The notes under the pieces: generated by a model
Database searches by the model: none
What the model was told of the DNA's origin: nothing
What the model saw: the letters and a program-made list of their open reading frames with translations, nothing else
NCBI RefSeq assembly: GCF_000757905.1
Contig: NZ_JRLH01000001.1
Reading direction: 5' to 3' (one strand)
Length of the DNA: 64,000 nt
Source: Arsenophonus nilaparvatae
GTDB taxonomy: Bacteria; Pseudomonadota; Gammaproteobacteria; Enterobacterales; Enterobacteriaceae
Position numbers and translations under genes: made by a program
Shown here: positions 34,673 through 42,560 of the stretch, one piece after another
Layout: every line of letters begins with the position of its first letter
How positions within the stretch are numbered: the first letter of the stretch is position 1

Positions 34673-36049
34673 ATGGGGAAACCGGAACAAGGTCTCAGTC
34701 GTGGCCTTGAAGCGAGGCATATTGAACTTATTGCATTAGGTGGAACAATTGGTGTTGGTTTATTTATGGGTTCTGCCAGTACGTTAAAGTGGGCAGGACC
34801 TTCTGTATTACTGGCTTATATTGTTGCTGGATTATTCGTTTTTTTTATTATGCGTTCAATGGGAGAAATGCTGTTTCTTGAACCTGTTACTGGCGCTTTT
34901 GCCTCGTTTGGTTATAAATATTTGAGCCCTTATTGGGGATGTTTAACGGCATGGGGTTATTGGTTCATGTGGGTCGCTGTCGGTATATCAGAGATCACAG
35001 CGATTGGTGTCTACGCGGAATTCTGGTTTCCTGAGGTTCCACAATGGATTTTTGCGTTGATTGCAGTTGTACTTGTTGCATTAGCTAATCTGGCCGCAGT
35101 ACGTTTGTACGGTGAATTGGAATTCTGGTTTGCTATGATTAAGGTTACCACGATTATTGTGATGATCTTGATTGGATTAGGGTTGATTTTTGTTGGTATT
35201 GGCAATAACTTTGAACCGATTGGTTTAGCCAATTTGACTGAGCATGGTGGGTTTTTTGCCGGTGGCTGGCAAGGCTTTTTATTTGCGCTTTGTATTGTTG
35301 TTGCCTCTTATCAAGGCGTTGAATTAGTTGGTATTACTGCGGGAGAAGCAAAAAATCCGCAGGTCACATTAAAGAAAGCTATTAATAATATTTTATGGCG
35401 AATTTTGATTTTTTATGTCGGTGCTATTTTTATTGTTGTAACGTTATTTCCTTGGACAGAGATTGGTCAAAATGGTAGTCCATTTGTGCTAATGTTTGCA
35501 AAAGTAGGTATTGTATCGGCAGCTGCGGTAATTAATTTTGTGGTACTTACAGCGGCATTATCAGGCTGTAATAGTGGCATGTATAGTGGCGGGCGTATGA
35601 TTTATGCTTTAGCACAGAATGGTCAACTGCCAAAATCTTTACTGAAAGTGACCGCAAATGGTGTGCCTGCACGATGTATTATGCTAACAATTTTATGCCT
35701 TATTGTTGGCTCAGGTCTTAACTATATTATCCCTGATCCACAAGCGGTTTTTGTATATGTTTATAGTGCAAGTGTATTGCCTGGAATGATACCCTGGTTT
35801 GTTATTTTATTGAGTCAATTGCGTTTTCGGCAAGTGCATCAACAGCAATTAGCCCAACATACTTTCAAATCAGTATTATTTCCTTACGTGAATTATTTGA
35901 CCCTGCTTTTTTTGGCATGTGTACTTGTTGGCATGGCAATTAATCCAGATACGCGTTTATCATTAATTGTTGGCGGCGTGTTTTTATTGATTGTTTCTGT
36001 GATCTATTTTTTGAATCGTCTTTTCCGTCATAAAACAATGAAAAAATGA
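34673..36049 (+). CDS. yifK: Amino acid permease YifK (APC family, threonine/serine type)
   Basis: This 458-aa inner-membrane permease of the amino acid transporter family has 12 predicted helices. The N-terminal family motif is GLEARHIELIALGGTIGVGLFMGSA. GEAKNPQVTLKKAINNILWRI is the conserved loop. E. coli YifK has been reported as a threonine/serine transporter (ThrP); substrate here is inferred. The start ATG 34673 lies 7 nt after AGGA; a TTG seven codons upstream is less likely. It precedes the tRNA cluster, as in E. coli. Confidence 0.93.
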   Translation: MGKPEQGLSRGLEARHIELIALGGTIGVGLFMGSASTLKWAGPSVLLAYIVAGLFVFFIMRSMGEMLFLEPVTGAFASFGYKYLSPYWGCLTAWGYWFMWVAVGISEITAIGVYAEFWFPEVPQWIFALIAVVLVALANLAAVRLYGELEFWFAMIKVTTIIVMILIGLGLIFVGIGNNFEPIGLANLTEHGGFFAGGWQGFLFALCIVVASYQGVELVGITAGEAKNPQVTLKKAINNILWRILIFYVGAIFIVVTLFPWTEIGQNGSPFVLMFAKVGIVSAAAVINFVVLTAALSGCNSGMYSGGRMIYALAQNGQLPKSLLKVTANGVPARCIMLTILCLIVGSGLNYIIPDPQAVFVYVYSASVLPGMIPWFVILLSQLRFRQVHQQQLAQHTFKSVLFPYVNYLTLLFLACVLVGMAINPDTRLSLIVGGVFLLIVSVIYFLNRLFRHKTMKK

Positions 36050-36152
36050 TTAGCAATAACCTGTTTTACTGATTGAAAAGTGATGGTAAGGTTAATTTTA
36101 TGATTGAAATGGATAAAGCATAAGCAAATAATCTTTTTATTTAAAAAATCAC

Positions 36153-36181
36153 TGGACAGCATGCTATTAAATCCGTACTAT
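36153..36181 (+). promoter_or_regulatory. Promoter of the argX-hisR-leuT-proM tRNA operon
   Basis: A -35 TGGACA (36153-36158) and a -10 TACTAT (36176-36181) are separated by exactly 17 bp. The following C-rich discriminator (CCTCACCCGC) is typical of stringently controlled stable-RNA promoters. It lies 21 bp before the first tRNA. Confidence 0.75.
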
Positions 36182-36202
36182 CCTCACCCGCAACGGAGTT
36201 AA

Positions 36203-36279
<77 letters not shown>

Positions 36280-36351
36280 TTTAATGCGTGCTCTGCTACG
36301 GTGTAGTAGATTAATGTTGTATACAATGAACTGAATTTTTAAAGATTTTAT

Positions 36352-36428
36352 GGTGGCTATAGCTCAGTTGGTAGAGCCCCGGATTGTGATTCCGGTTGTC
36401 GTGGGTTCGAATCCCATTAGTCACCCCA
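36352..36428 (+). tRNA. hisR: tRNA-His (GTG anticodon)
   Basis: This 77-nt tRNA includes the extra G at -1 that is specific to tRNA-His. The anticodon loop is ATTGTGATT with GTG, the T-arm is GGTTCGAATCC and CCA is encoded. The acceptor has a G4-U69 wobble where E. coli has G-C, and the anticodon stem has a C-G pair changed relative to E. coli; both keep pairing. Confidence 0.97.
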
Positions 36429-36447
36429 TATTTGTTTTATGTAGTTT

Positions 36448-36534
36448 GCGAGGGTGGCGGAATTGGTAGACGCGCTAGCTTCAGGTGTTAGTATCCTTAC
36501 GGATGTGGGGGTTCAAGTCCCCCCTTTCGCACCA
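36448..36534 (+). tRNA. leuT: tRNA-Leu (CAG anticodon)
   Basis: This 87-nt class II tRNA has a long variable arm (GTATCCTTACGGATGT). The anticodon loop is CTTCAGGT with CAG, the T-arm is GGTTCAAGTCC and CCA is encoded. It matches E. coli leuT with a few compensated or wobble changes in the acceptor stem. Confidence 0.97.
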
Positions 36535-36591
36535 TAATATAAATAAGTTTTAAAAATTACATAAAAAACATTGTTAAATAGAGATTTTTTT

Positions 36592-36668
36592 CGGCGAGTA
36601 GCGCAGCCTGGTAGCGCAACTGGTTTGGGACCAGTGGGTCGGAGGTTCGAATCCTCTCTCGCCGACCA
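36592..36668 (+). tRNA. proM: tRNA-Pro (TGG anticodon)
   Basis: This 77-nt tRNA has acceptor CGGCGAG/CTCGCCG, anticodon loop GTTTGGGA with TGG, T-arm GGTTCGAATCC and encoded CCA. It is nearly identical to E. coli proM and is the last tRNA of the operon, followed directly by a terminator. Confidence 0.97.
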
Positions 36669-36679
36669 AATTTTAAAGA

Positions 36680-36708
36680 AACCCTGCAATTTATAGCAGG
36701 GTTTTTTC
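36680..36708 (+). terminator. Terminator of the tRNA operon
   Basis: The stem AACCCTGC (36680-36687) / GCAGGGTT (36696-36703) has an 8-nt loop and is followed by TTTTC. It lies 11 nt after proM. Confidence 0.88.
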
Positions 36709-37203
36709 TTTTGTGTGCCCAGTATGGGCGCCTTCCTGCGAGTGAAAGTTTTGTCATAAGCGTATCATAGCAAATTAATTGAAGTGCAATTACATGCCAG
36801 CAACCAAATATGGGAGTAAGCGTGTAGCGTAAGTCATGAGCTCATGCATAGCAGGCGCAGCCAAGCAAGCGGAATGGACTAAAAACTACAAGACTTTCAT
36901 TATTAAGGCGAAATAGCATAAATGCGGTGATTGTGTGATGAAGAATAATGCGTTTTTACTTGGTGGAGATTTCACCTAACGCCTCAAAGGGTGGCGGTAA
37001 AAGTCGGAGTGAGAAGTCAGTAGAGAGCGTAATAAGTGGCTAATAAAGAGCTATGCTAATTATACCATTATATTTAGTAAACAAATAAGTGTGAATAAGT
37101 TAGTTTATACGCGTTATCTGTCAACATCGACTTCCCTATTTTTATAGCGAAAAAATAGCATAATTGTATTTAAAATGTTGTTTTTTATCTATTTTTAAAA
37201 GTT
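36709..37203. other. Unassigned sequence between proM and glmZ
   Basis: About 500 bp without a recognised gene. The first 350 bp are less AT-rich than other gaps. Small plus-strand frames occur: 12 codons from ATG 36794, 26 codons from ATG 36836 (starts MSSCIAGAAKQAEW) and 13 codons from ATG 36940. None has a recognised family. No copy of the proM 3' end was found further on, so there is no direct sign of a tRNA-integrated element. E. coli has aslA and aslB in this interval; no trace was recognised. Confidence 0.4.
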
Positions 37204-37221
37204 TGTCGTGTTTTAACAACA
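37204..37221. promoter_or_regulatory. Possible degenerate GlrR site upstream of glmZ
   Basis: The sequence TGTC-N10-AACA differs by one base from the TGTC-N10-GACA pattern known for GlrR sites. It lies 14 bp before a perfect site. Weak on its own; listed because of its neighbours. Confidence 0.3.
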
Positions 37222-37235
37222 AAGCTAGTAATCAA

Positions 37236-37253
37236 TGTCTCAATATAGAGACA
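37236..37253. promoter_or_regulatory. GlrR binding site (perfect TGTC-N10-GACA)
   Basis: TGTCTCAATATAGAGACA fits the TGTC-N10-GACA pattern of the response regulator GlrR exactly. It sits inside a larger 8-bp inverted repeat (AATGTCTC/GAGACATT, 37234-37255). It lies about 230 bp upstream of the glmZ start, a distance normal for a sigma-54 enhancer site. Confidence 0.7.
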
Positions 37254-37298
37254 TTTTATTTCATGAAAAATAAAGAAAAAATATAAATATTGCTATAA

Positions 37299-37316
37299 CG
37301 TCTCTAATAAGAGACA
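37299..37316. promoter_or_regulatory. GlrR binding site (one mismatch)
   Basis: CGTCTCTAATAAGAGACA matches TGTC-N10-GACA at all but the first base and has the same GTCTC-N6-GAGACA core as the site 63 bp upstream. It lies about 165 bp before the glmZ start. Confidence 0.65.
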
Positions 37317-37453
37317 GTTTGATAATGTGTATCGTGAATTGTGGCAATTAAAGTAAATAAAATTATTTTGTTAAAAGGCAAACAATAGTTAATTGGTGAA
37401 TATTTATTCAATAATAGGCGCAAAAAGATTATCTTTGAGTAAAAAGTAATATT

Positions 37454-37476
37454 TGGCATGAATTATGCTCTAAGAT
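37454..37476 (+). promoter_or_regulatory. glmZ promoter: sigma-54 with overlapping sigma-70 -10
   Basis: TGGCATGAATTATGCT (37454-37469) fits the sigma-54 pattern TGGCAC-N5-TTGCW with GG and GC ten bases apart (GG at 37455-37456, GC at 37467-37468). A sigma-70-like -10 TAAGAT lies at 37471-37476. Both place the start near G37482. Overlapping sigma-54/sigma-70 promoters are known for glmY/glmZ genes in some enterobacteria. Confidence 0.75.
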
Positions 37477-37481
37477 AGAGT

Positions 37482-37678
37482 GTAGATGCTCATCCTGCTT
37501 CTTGTGATAGCTTTAGCTTCATAAACTATTGGATGACGCAGAGCCAATTTGATGTGCCTATTGTCCACGTTATCGATGCATAATATCCATCACCAACCGG
37601 ACGCAACGTTGAGTGAGGCACAATCCGTCTGTAGACCTGATTGTATTTTGACACCTATCTTTTGATAGGTGTTTTTTT
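37482..37678 (+). ncRNA. glmZ: Small regulatory RNA GlmZ
   Basis: This approximately 197-nt RNA begins GTAGATGCTCAT and contains blocks shared with E. coli GlmZ: CATAAACT, ATGACGCAGAGCC, TTGTCCAC, and the glmS-pairing region GGACGCAACGTTGAGTGA followed by GGCAC. It ends in the terminator ACACCTATC/GATAGGTGT with a T run (37651-37678). In E. coli GlmZ, with Hfq, activates translation of glmS (glucosamine-6-phosphate synthase) and is inactivated by RapZ/RNase E unless GlmY sequesters RapZ. Location just before hemY is the same as in E. coli. Upstream sigma-54 and GlrR sites indicate envelope-linked GlrK/GlrR control here. Confidence 0.93.
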
Positions 37679-37798
37679 ATTTTGTTAATTATTTAGCAAA
37701 GCTAAAATTTTATTCAACAGGTAATTATTAAATAATATTATTGATGCTATTTGATCCAAATGTTTTACGTTAAAAATGTCAAATCAATCGATAAAGGT

Positions 37799-37824
37799 AA
37801 AAAAAGCCTCCATAAGTTAGAGGC
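37799..37824 (-). terminator. hemCDXY operon terminator
   Basis: Read on the minus strand, GCCTC (37824-37820) pairs with GAGGC (37810-37806) across a 9-nt loop and is followed by seven T. It lies 30 nt past the hemY stop. The rest of the glmZ-hemY gap is AT-rich without recognised features. Confidence 0.75.
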
Positions 37825-37854
37825 GGGATCAAAACAATAGAGAATAGGGAGTCA

Positions 37855-39048
37855 TCAATTTTCATGCTTTAATGAAAAAAGTAAGCCATGTTGGCGAATT
37901 TGTGCTGCTTCTTCCACTTTATGTTGTTTATCTAAAGCATCAGCAAGCCAAGCAAAGTCGTGAGCATCAGGACGTTGTGCTAAAGCAGACTTAAAATATT
38001 TTTCCGCTTCTTGCCATTCGCCATGCTGTAATGCCAGTTGACCTAATGTACTATTTAGTAAGGGAGTGGCACCACCTGACTGTTTTATTAGATTGGTCAG
38101 GATTTTATTCATTGCTTTGCTATCGCTAATTTGTAAACGAGGAACCAGCAATAAAAGATGCTCATCATATTGCTGTTTTAAGCCTGTAATAATAATTTTT
38201 TCTGCTGCTTCGCTATCGTCGCATTCAATAAGGCGAGCAGCAACGATCGATTGTAGTACCGGATCATGACGTATTTTACGTCCTTGAGACTGCCACCAAT
38301 CTTTTAAATTTTCGCTGCCACCTTCAGCCATATATTGATTAATCAAACCTTTATAGGCGTCTTTACGTAATTTATCGATCTCTTCTGCACTATATAACTT
38401 TTCTTTTTGCATAATAGGCAAAAGTTCAATAAGCGCTTGATAAGCTCCTGAACGTTGATAGGCTTGTTCTGCCATTCTTAAGACTTCAGGGTGCCGTGGT
38501 GCCTGATCCAGTAATTTATCAACACCGTGGCGTGCTGCATGAATTTTACCTTCAGCAAGCTGTATACGCACGCGTGTAATATCAACAGGAAGTTGATGGT
38601 TACCCGCGACTTCTGCTGCCCGCTCAAGATATTGATTGGTACGATACTCATCACCACGTTGTTGAGCGGCTTCTGCTGCCAGCAGATAGTTAACAACCGG
38701 TTGTTCTGCATAGTCAGCATGACCTATCAGTAGTTTTTCGACTTGTGAAAAATCACCTTCCGCTAATTTTAGTAATGCTTTTTGTGTTTGACTGTGCGCT
38801 TTATGATATTTACGGCCTTTTAGCCAATTATGGGTAAATGATGAGGTACCGCGAATACGACGATAGCACCAGCCAAGCAAACAAAAAATAAATTGTAAAA
38901 TAATAAAACAGGTGACTAAACCGGTTACACTGGTTTCAATATCGTAGTTGTTGGTTTGGATCAGTACATAACCTTGGTGCCCGGCGACAATGGGACCAAT
39001 AATGATGCCAGCAATCAGTACAATAAAAAGGATCAGTACTTTTATCAT
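37855..39048 (-). CDS. hemY: HemY, inner-membrane TPR protein of the hem operon
   Basis: This 397-aa protein has two N-terminal membrane helices (about residues 1-25 and 42-62) and a C-terminal TPR-rich region (GEWQEAEKYFKSALAQRPDAHDFAWLADAL). It is not the protoporphyrinogen oxidase called HemY in Bacillus. Recent work links E. coli HemY to haem metabolism and assembly of haem enzymes; the exact role is uncertain. ATG at 39046-39048 overlaps the hemX stop by 4 nt (ATGA). Last gene of the minus-strand hemCDXY operon; length matches E. coli HemY (398 aa). Confidence 0.94.
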   Translation of the reverse strand: MIKVLILFIVLIAGIIIGPIVAGHQGYVLIQTNNYDIETSVTGLVTCFIILQFIFCLLGWCYRRIRGTSSFTHNWLKGRKYHKAHSQTQKALLKLAEGDFSQVEKLLIGHADYAEQPVVNYLLAAEAAQQRGDEYRTNQYLERAAEVAGNHQLPVDITRVRIQLAEGKIHAARHGVDKLLDQAPRHPEVLRMAEQAYQRSGAYQALIELLPIMQKEKLYSAEEIDKLRKDAYKGLINQYMAEGGSENLKDWWQSQGRKIRHDPVLQSIVAARLIECDDSEAAEKIIITGLKQQYDEHLLLLVPRLQISDSKAMNKILTNLIKQSGGATPLLNSTLGQLALQHGEWQEAEKYFKSALAQRPDAHDFAWLADALDKQHKVEEAAQIRQHGLLFSLKHEN

Positions 39049-40308
39049 GCCGTTCCCTCCTGGGCGGTTTTATTGCTAGGTTTTACCGCTTCTTCTGTTG
39101 GAGCAGGAGGAACTATTTTTATGTCATGATTTGTTCTCTTTTCGTTGGTTGGTTGCGTTTTTTGCGGTTTCGGTGTTGGAGAAGAAGGGATTTGCCCTTG
39201 AATACGTTTTTGCAACGCTTTATCGAGTAGTAATAAACTTTTTAACTCGCTGGGAATATCCATTGTAATCGGTTGTTCAATCAGTTTATCGACTTCGGTA
39301 AGGAAGGCTTTTGTTGCTGCGTCGTTGGTATTAAAGTAAATTCGAATCCAGGTTGAAACTTGCTCTAAAGATTGTTTATAAATTTGCTCTTGATGACGAG
39401 GTACGGCTTGGGCGGCAATAAGTAGTTGTGCTCGAATATTGGCGCGTAGGTAAATGTCCTGATTTGGTGCAAGTAAAGGAGTTTCATGAGAATCCCTACG
39501 ACGAATAGTAATAAAATTTTTACTAAAACTTTTCCAACTTTGGCTAAGATTTTGTTTCCAATCAGCAATATTATTGGAAAGTTCGGTGCTATCCTCATCC
39601 ATGGGGTTACCATCTGGAGCACTATCATTTATGCGTAAATTATCGATATCACTGCTCAGTTGATTAAGCTTTAAAATAATTCCGTCATAATCAATTTGGG
39701 TAATGGCTGATAGCCCACTGATATCATTATTAAGCGTTTTTCGGATCTCAATTAAATTAGGATCATTCATTTCTGCTAGACTTGCATCAGCACTTTTTAA
39801 TAAGGCAATCGCAGTAACGGGATCATAGTCATTCCAAAGTTTTCGGCCAGCCATTTTGGCTAAGAAATCAGCTTGGGCAAGTAACCAGCGTTTCACATCT
39901 GTACTTGAAAGTGTTGTTATTTGTGCTTGTAATTCTTCGACGCGTTGTTCAAGTTGTTGCTCATATTCTTTTTTATCTAACTGGCTAATACGCTGGGATT
40001 CAACCAATTGGTTAATTTGCTGTTTTTCTGTTTCTTGTTGACGTAGTAATTGGTTGTTGACGTAGTAATTCATTTATTTGTTGTTGTAATTCACTGCTTT
40101 CATTGACTATTTGTTGATGTTTTAGATGAAGATAATAATAGAAGCCACCACCGAGTATGATAATAAGAACGATAGTAATTATACTACCAAACAGACCAGA
40201 ACGCTTTTGCCTATGGGGGTTACCATTTTTGGCGGTAGATTGCGTTGCTGTCTTTGAGGCATTTGATGGGTTTTCATTCACCTCATTCGGTTTATTCTGT
40301 TCCGTCAT
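39045..40308 (-). pseudogene. hemX: hemX, frameshifted by a 19-bp tandem duplication
   Basis: HemX is a membrane-anchored protein of unknown function between hemD and hemY. Here the reading frame is split. The 5' frame (40308 to 40012, 98 codons) encodes the cytoplasmic N terminus, a membrane helix (residues 40-60) and the start of the coiled coil, then runs into a stop. The 3' frame (39045-40073) encodes the rest, including SSTDVKRWLLAQADFLAKMAGRKLW and LLAPNQDIYLRANIRAQLL, conserved with E. coli HemX. Removing one 19-bp copy of the repeat at 40035-40070 restores a single frame of 414 aa (E. coli HemX is 393 aa). The 3' frame has an ATG at 40073 created by the duplication, but no strong ribosome site and no membrane anchor. 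Possible assembly error cannot be excluded. Confidence 0.85.
40035..40070. repeat. 19-bp tandem duplication inside hemX
   Basis: The unit TTGTTGACGTAGTAATTGG (40035-40053) is followed directly by a second copy whose first 17 bases are identical (40054-40070). The 19-nt unit is not a multiple of three and shifts the hemX frame. Direct tandem copies of this size can be lost or regained by replication slippage. Confidence 0.92.
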
Positions 40309-40329
40309 AATTAATATCTCAATATCGGT

Positions 40330-41067
40330 TTACATTAATGCCTGAATTAAAGCATCATTATTAGCACTTTTGGCTACTTTGACTGATTGCCATCCTAATT
40401 GGTAAGCAGTACTGGCCAAACGTTCACTGACAATAATCAAGTGGCGAGAAAGCAACCAAGGTTTAACATCATCTGTAATTAAGTTAAATAATAAATGTAA
40501 CATTTCGCCACTGGTAACAATAATTGTTTTAATATTTGCCTGCCGCCATTGCAACTGGAAAGTTTGTCGATCATATTTTATTGGTTGACGTTGATAACAC
40601 TCACAATAATCAATATGACTTCCGCGCGATTTTAACGTTGCGGCGAGTAGTTCACGTCCACCGTTACCCCGCAATAACAAAGATTTTTTGCCTAATATTG
40701 ATTGTAAATCAGGTAATTCAATTAATGTCTCACTAGTTTCACCAGCTTGAGATAGTTGAATAGGCAAATTAGTTAATCGGTGAAAAGTCGATGCTGTTGA
40801 GTGCCCTATACCATAATAGGATAGCGTATCAGGCCATTTTCGTCCTGCTAAATAAAGTGCTGAATTAGCATGCCATACCGCATTTGGCGATAAGAAAAAA
40901 ACCTGATCACCATTAGTTAGCCTGGCTAATTTAGTCGGCAGAAGGGCTAGTTCATTACCTGGCATAATTTCAATCAGTGGAGCATGAAATGCCATTTTTC
41001 CTAATGACCTAATACGTTGAACAAGTTTTTCACCGCTGGGGTTTGGTCTGGTGACCAATATACTCAT
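40330..41067 (-). CDS. hemD: Uroporphyrinogen-III synthase
   Basis: This 245-aa enzyme cyclises hydroxymethylbilane to uroporphyrinogen III, inverting ring D, in haem and sirohaem synthesis. The family is poorly conserved; recognition rests on N-terminal ILVTRPNPSGEKLVQ, the FFLSPNAVWHA segment, LLLRGNGGRELL and TIIVTSGEMLHLL, on length (E. coli 246 aa) and on position. ATG at 41065-41067 overlaps the hemC stop by 4 nt (ATGA). 21 bp separate it from hemX. Confidence 0.95.
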   Translation of the reverse strand: MSILVTRPNPSGEKLVQRIRSLGKMAFHAPLIEIMPGNELALLPTKLARLTNGDQVFFLSPNAVWHANSALYLAGRKWPDTLSYYGIGHSTASTFHRLTNLPIQLSQAGETSETLIELPDLQSILGKKSLLLRGNGGRELLAATLKSRGSHIDYCECYQRQPIKYDRQTFQLQWRQANIKTIIVTSGEMLHLLFNLITDDVKPWLLSRHLIIVSERLASTAYQLGWQSVKVAKSANNDALIQALM

Positions 41068-42005
41068 CGAGAAAATGCTCCTGGCGAAATTTTGTTAAGA
41101 ATTTGTTTGGCACCGTTATTGAGTAACTCCTCCGCAAGTTCAATACTCGCTTGTTGAGCGTCTTCAGAGGTAAAATATCTTTCTGCACGAATAATTTGAC
41201 TACCATCGGGTGCACCAACTAGCGCTCTAAGCCAAATTTGTTTATTTTGCCAAATAGCATAACTACCTATTGGGACTTGGCAGCCACCTTCCAATCGATT
41301 GTTGACGGCTCGTTCTGCTTGAATACAGATAGCAGTATCATGATGATGTAATGACGCTAGAAAATGTTGTGTGTGATAGTCATCTAGACGGCATTCAATA
41401 CCAATTGCGCCTTGCCCAACTGCTGGTAATGACTGCTCTGGTGGCAGTGGCATACGTATGCGTGTTTCTAAACTTAGACGTTTTAAGCCAGCTGCAGCAA
41501 GAATAATACCATCGTATTCACCATTATCTAATTTACTCAACCGTGTTCCGACGTTACCACGCAGATCTCGAATAACCAAGTGGGGATAAGTATGACGTAG
41601 TTGGCATTGGCGGCGTAGGCTTGATGTTCCTATAATACTCCCAGCTGGAAGCGCATCAAGGGAATCGTACTGATTGGATACAAAAGCATCACGAGGATCT
41701 CCTCTCTGGCAAATAGCCATTAATCCTAAGTTATTAGGAAAAGTTGCGGGAATATCTTTTATAGAATGAACAGCAATATCAGCTCGGTTTTCTAGTAGTG
41801 CATTTTCTAATTCTTTGACAAAAAGTCCTTTGCCACCAATTTTAGCCAAGGGAGTATCAAGTAGGATATCACCTTGAGTACTCATGGGAATGAGTTCAAT
41901 CGTTAGTGTTGGATGATGCTTTTCTAATTGTGTTTTTATGAAAATCGCTTGCCACATTGCTAATGGACTTTTCCTTGTTGCGATACGCAGTGTTTGTGTT
42001 GACAT
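41064..42005 (-). CDS. hemC: Porphobilinogen deaminase (hydroxymethylbilane synthase)
   Basis: This 313-aa enzyme joins four porphobilinogens into hydroxymethylbilane. The dipyrromethane cofactor is attached to Cys242 (LEGGCQVPIGSYA), and catalytic Asp84 lies in HSIKDIP. Numbering is the same as E. coli HemC. The start ATG lies at 42003-42005. First gene of the minus-strand hemCDXY operon and divergent from cyaA. Confidence 0.97.
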   Translation of the reverse strand: MSTQTLRIATRKSPLAMWQAIFIKTQLEKHHPTLTIELIPMSTQGDILLDTPLAKIGGKGLFVKELENALLENRADIAVHSIKDIPATFPNNLGLMAICQRGDPRDAFVSNQYDSLDALPAGSIIGTSSLRRQCQLRHTYPHLVIRDLRGNVGTRLSKLDNGEYDGIILAAAGLKRLSLETRIRMPLPPEQSLPAVGQGAIGIECRLDDYHTQHFLASLHHHDTAICIQAERAVNNRLEGGCQVPIGSYAIWQNKQIWLRALVGAPDGSQIIRAERYFTSEDAQQASIELAEELLNNGAKQILNKISPGAFSR

Positions 42006-42560
42006 ATTTTTATTTTTCTTAGGTAATTAGATTATGAGTGAATTATAAAGGAAAGGTAGACAGTTTTAACATTTTGGTAAGTTTTTTTCCAGTTGTAGCT
42101 GAACACTTAATAAATATAGCTAATGCATAGTTCAATTTGTAAACAGGAAAAAGTGGTTTACAACAGTTGCAAGGTGATTTTTTGTTATTGGATTAAAGCA
42201 AATAAATACATATTCAATTAATTTTTTTATATTTATCTGAATATTTATTAATGGAGGTAATTATAAAAATTTGATAAGAAAATTTAACCAATTGTTTCCT
42301 TTTTTTATACAGATCATCTATTTGAAATTCTTAGAAACGAAAAAGATTTTTTAGGTAAAAGAATGGAAAGCATTTAGTGTGAAAAATGAACAGTTAATGT
42401 AGGTGTAATGTACTTTACCCTTTTGGTACAAAATGTTAAATTGATCACGTTTCTAGCAACCTATTCAAAAAGCTTATCGCTGTTATCGTTCCCCAATACC
42501 CAAGGAACCAATGGCTGAGTTAAGGTTATTTATTTTTTAAAGTTAATTCAGGCAAAACTT
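42006..42560. other. hemC-cyaA divergent control region
   Basis: This 555-bp gap separates the divergent hemC and cyaA genes. It is strongly AT-rich from 42060 to 42400. A CRP site lies at 42434-42449 (listed separately). No small ORF or RNA gene was recognised. The region between the CRP site and the cyaA start (about 110 nt) would be the cyaA leader. Confidence 0.5.
42434..42449. promoter_or_regulatory. CRP-cAMP site at the cyaA promoter
   Basis: TGTTAAATTGATCACG fits the CRP pattern TGTGA-N6-TCACA with a conserved core, and it is preceded by a -10-like TACAAA (42427-42432). From memory the E. coli cyaA main promoter carries a nearly identical site, TGTTAAATTGATCACG, by which CRP represses cyaA. 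The position downstream of the -10 fits repression. Confidence 0.75.

Noticed and set aside
36352..36428. tRNA-His with a mismatch in the acceptor stem as a decaying gene
   Set aside because: The change is a G4-U69 wobble; all other stems, the G-1 and CCA are intact, so it should function.
36557..36757. Open frame on the minus strand across tRNA-Pro and its terminator
   Set aside because: It is antisense to proM; the translated RERIRTSDPLVPNQL string is a well-known artefact of tRNA-Pro genes being mis-called as protein.
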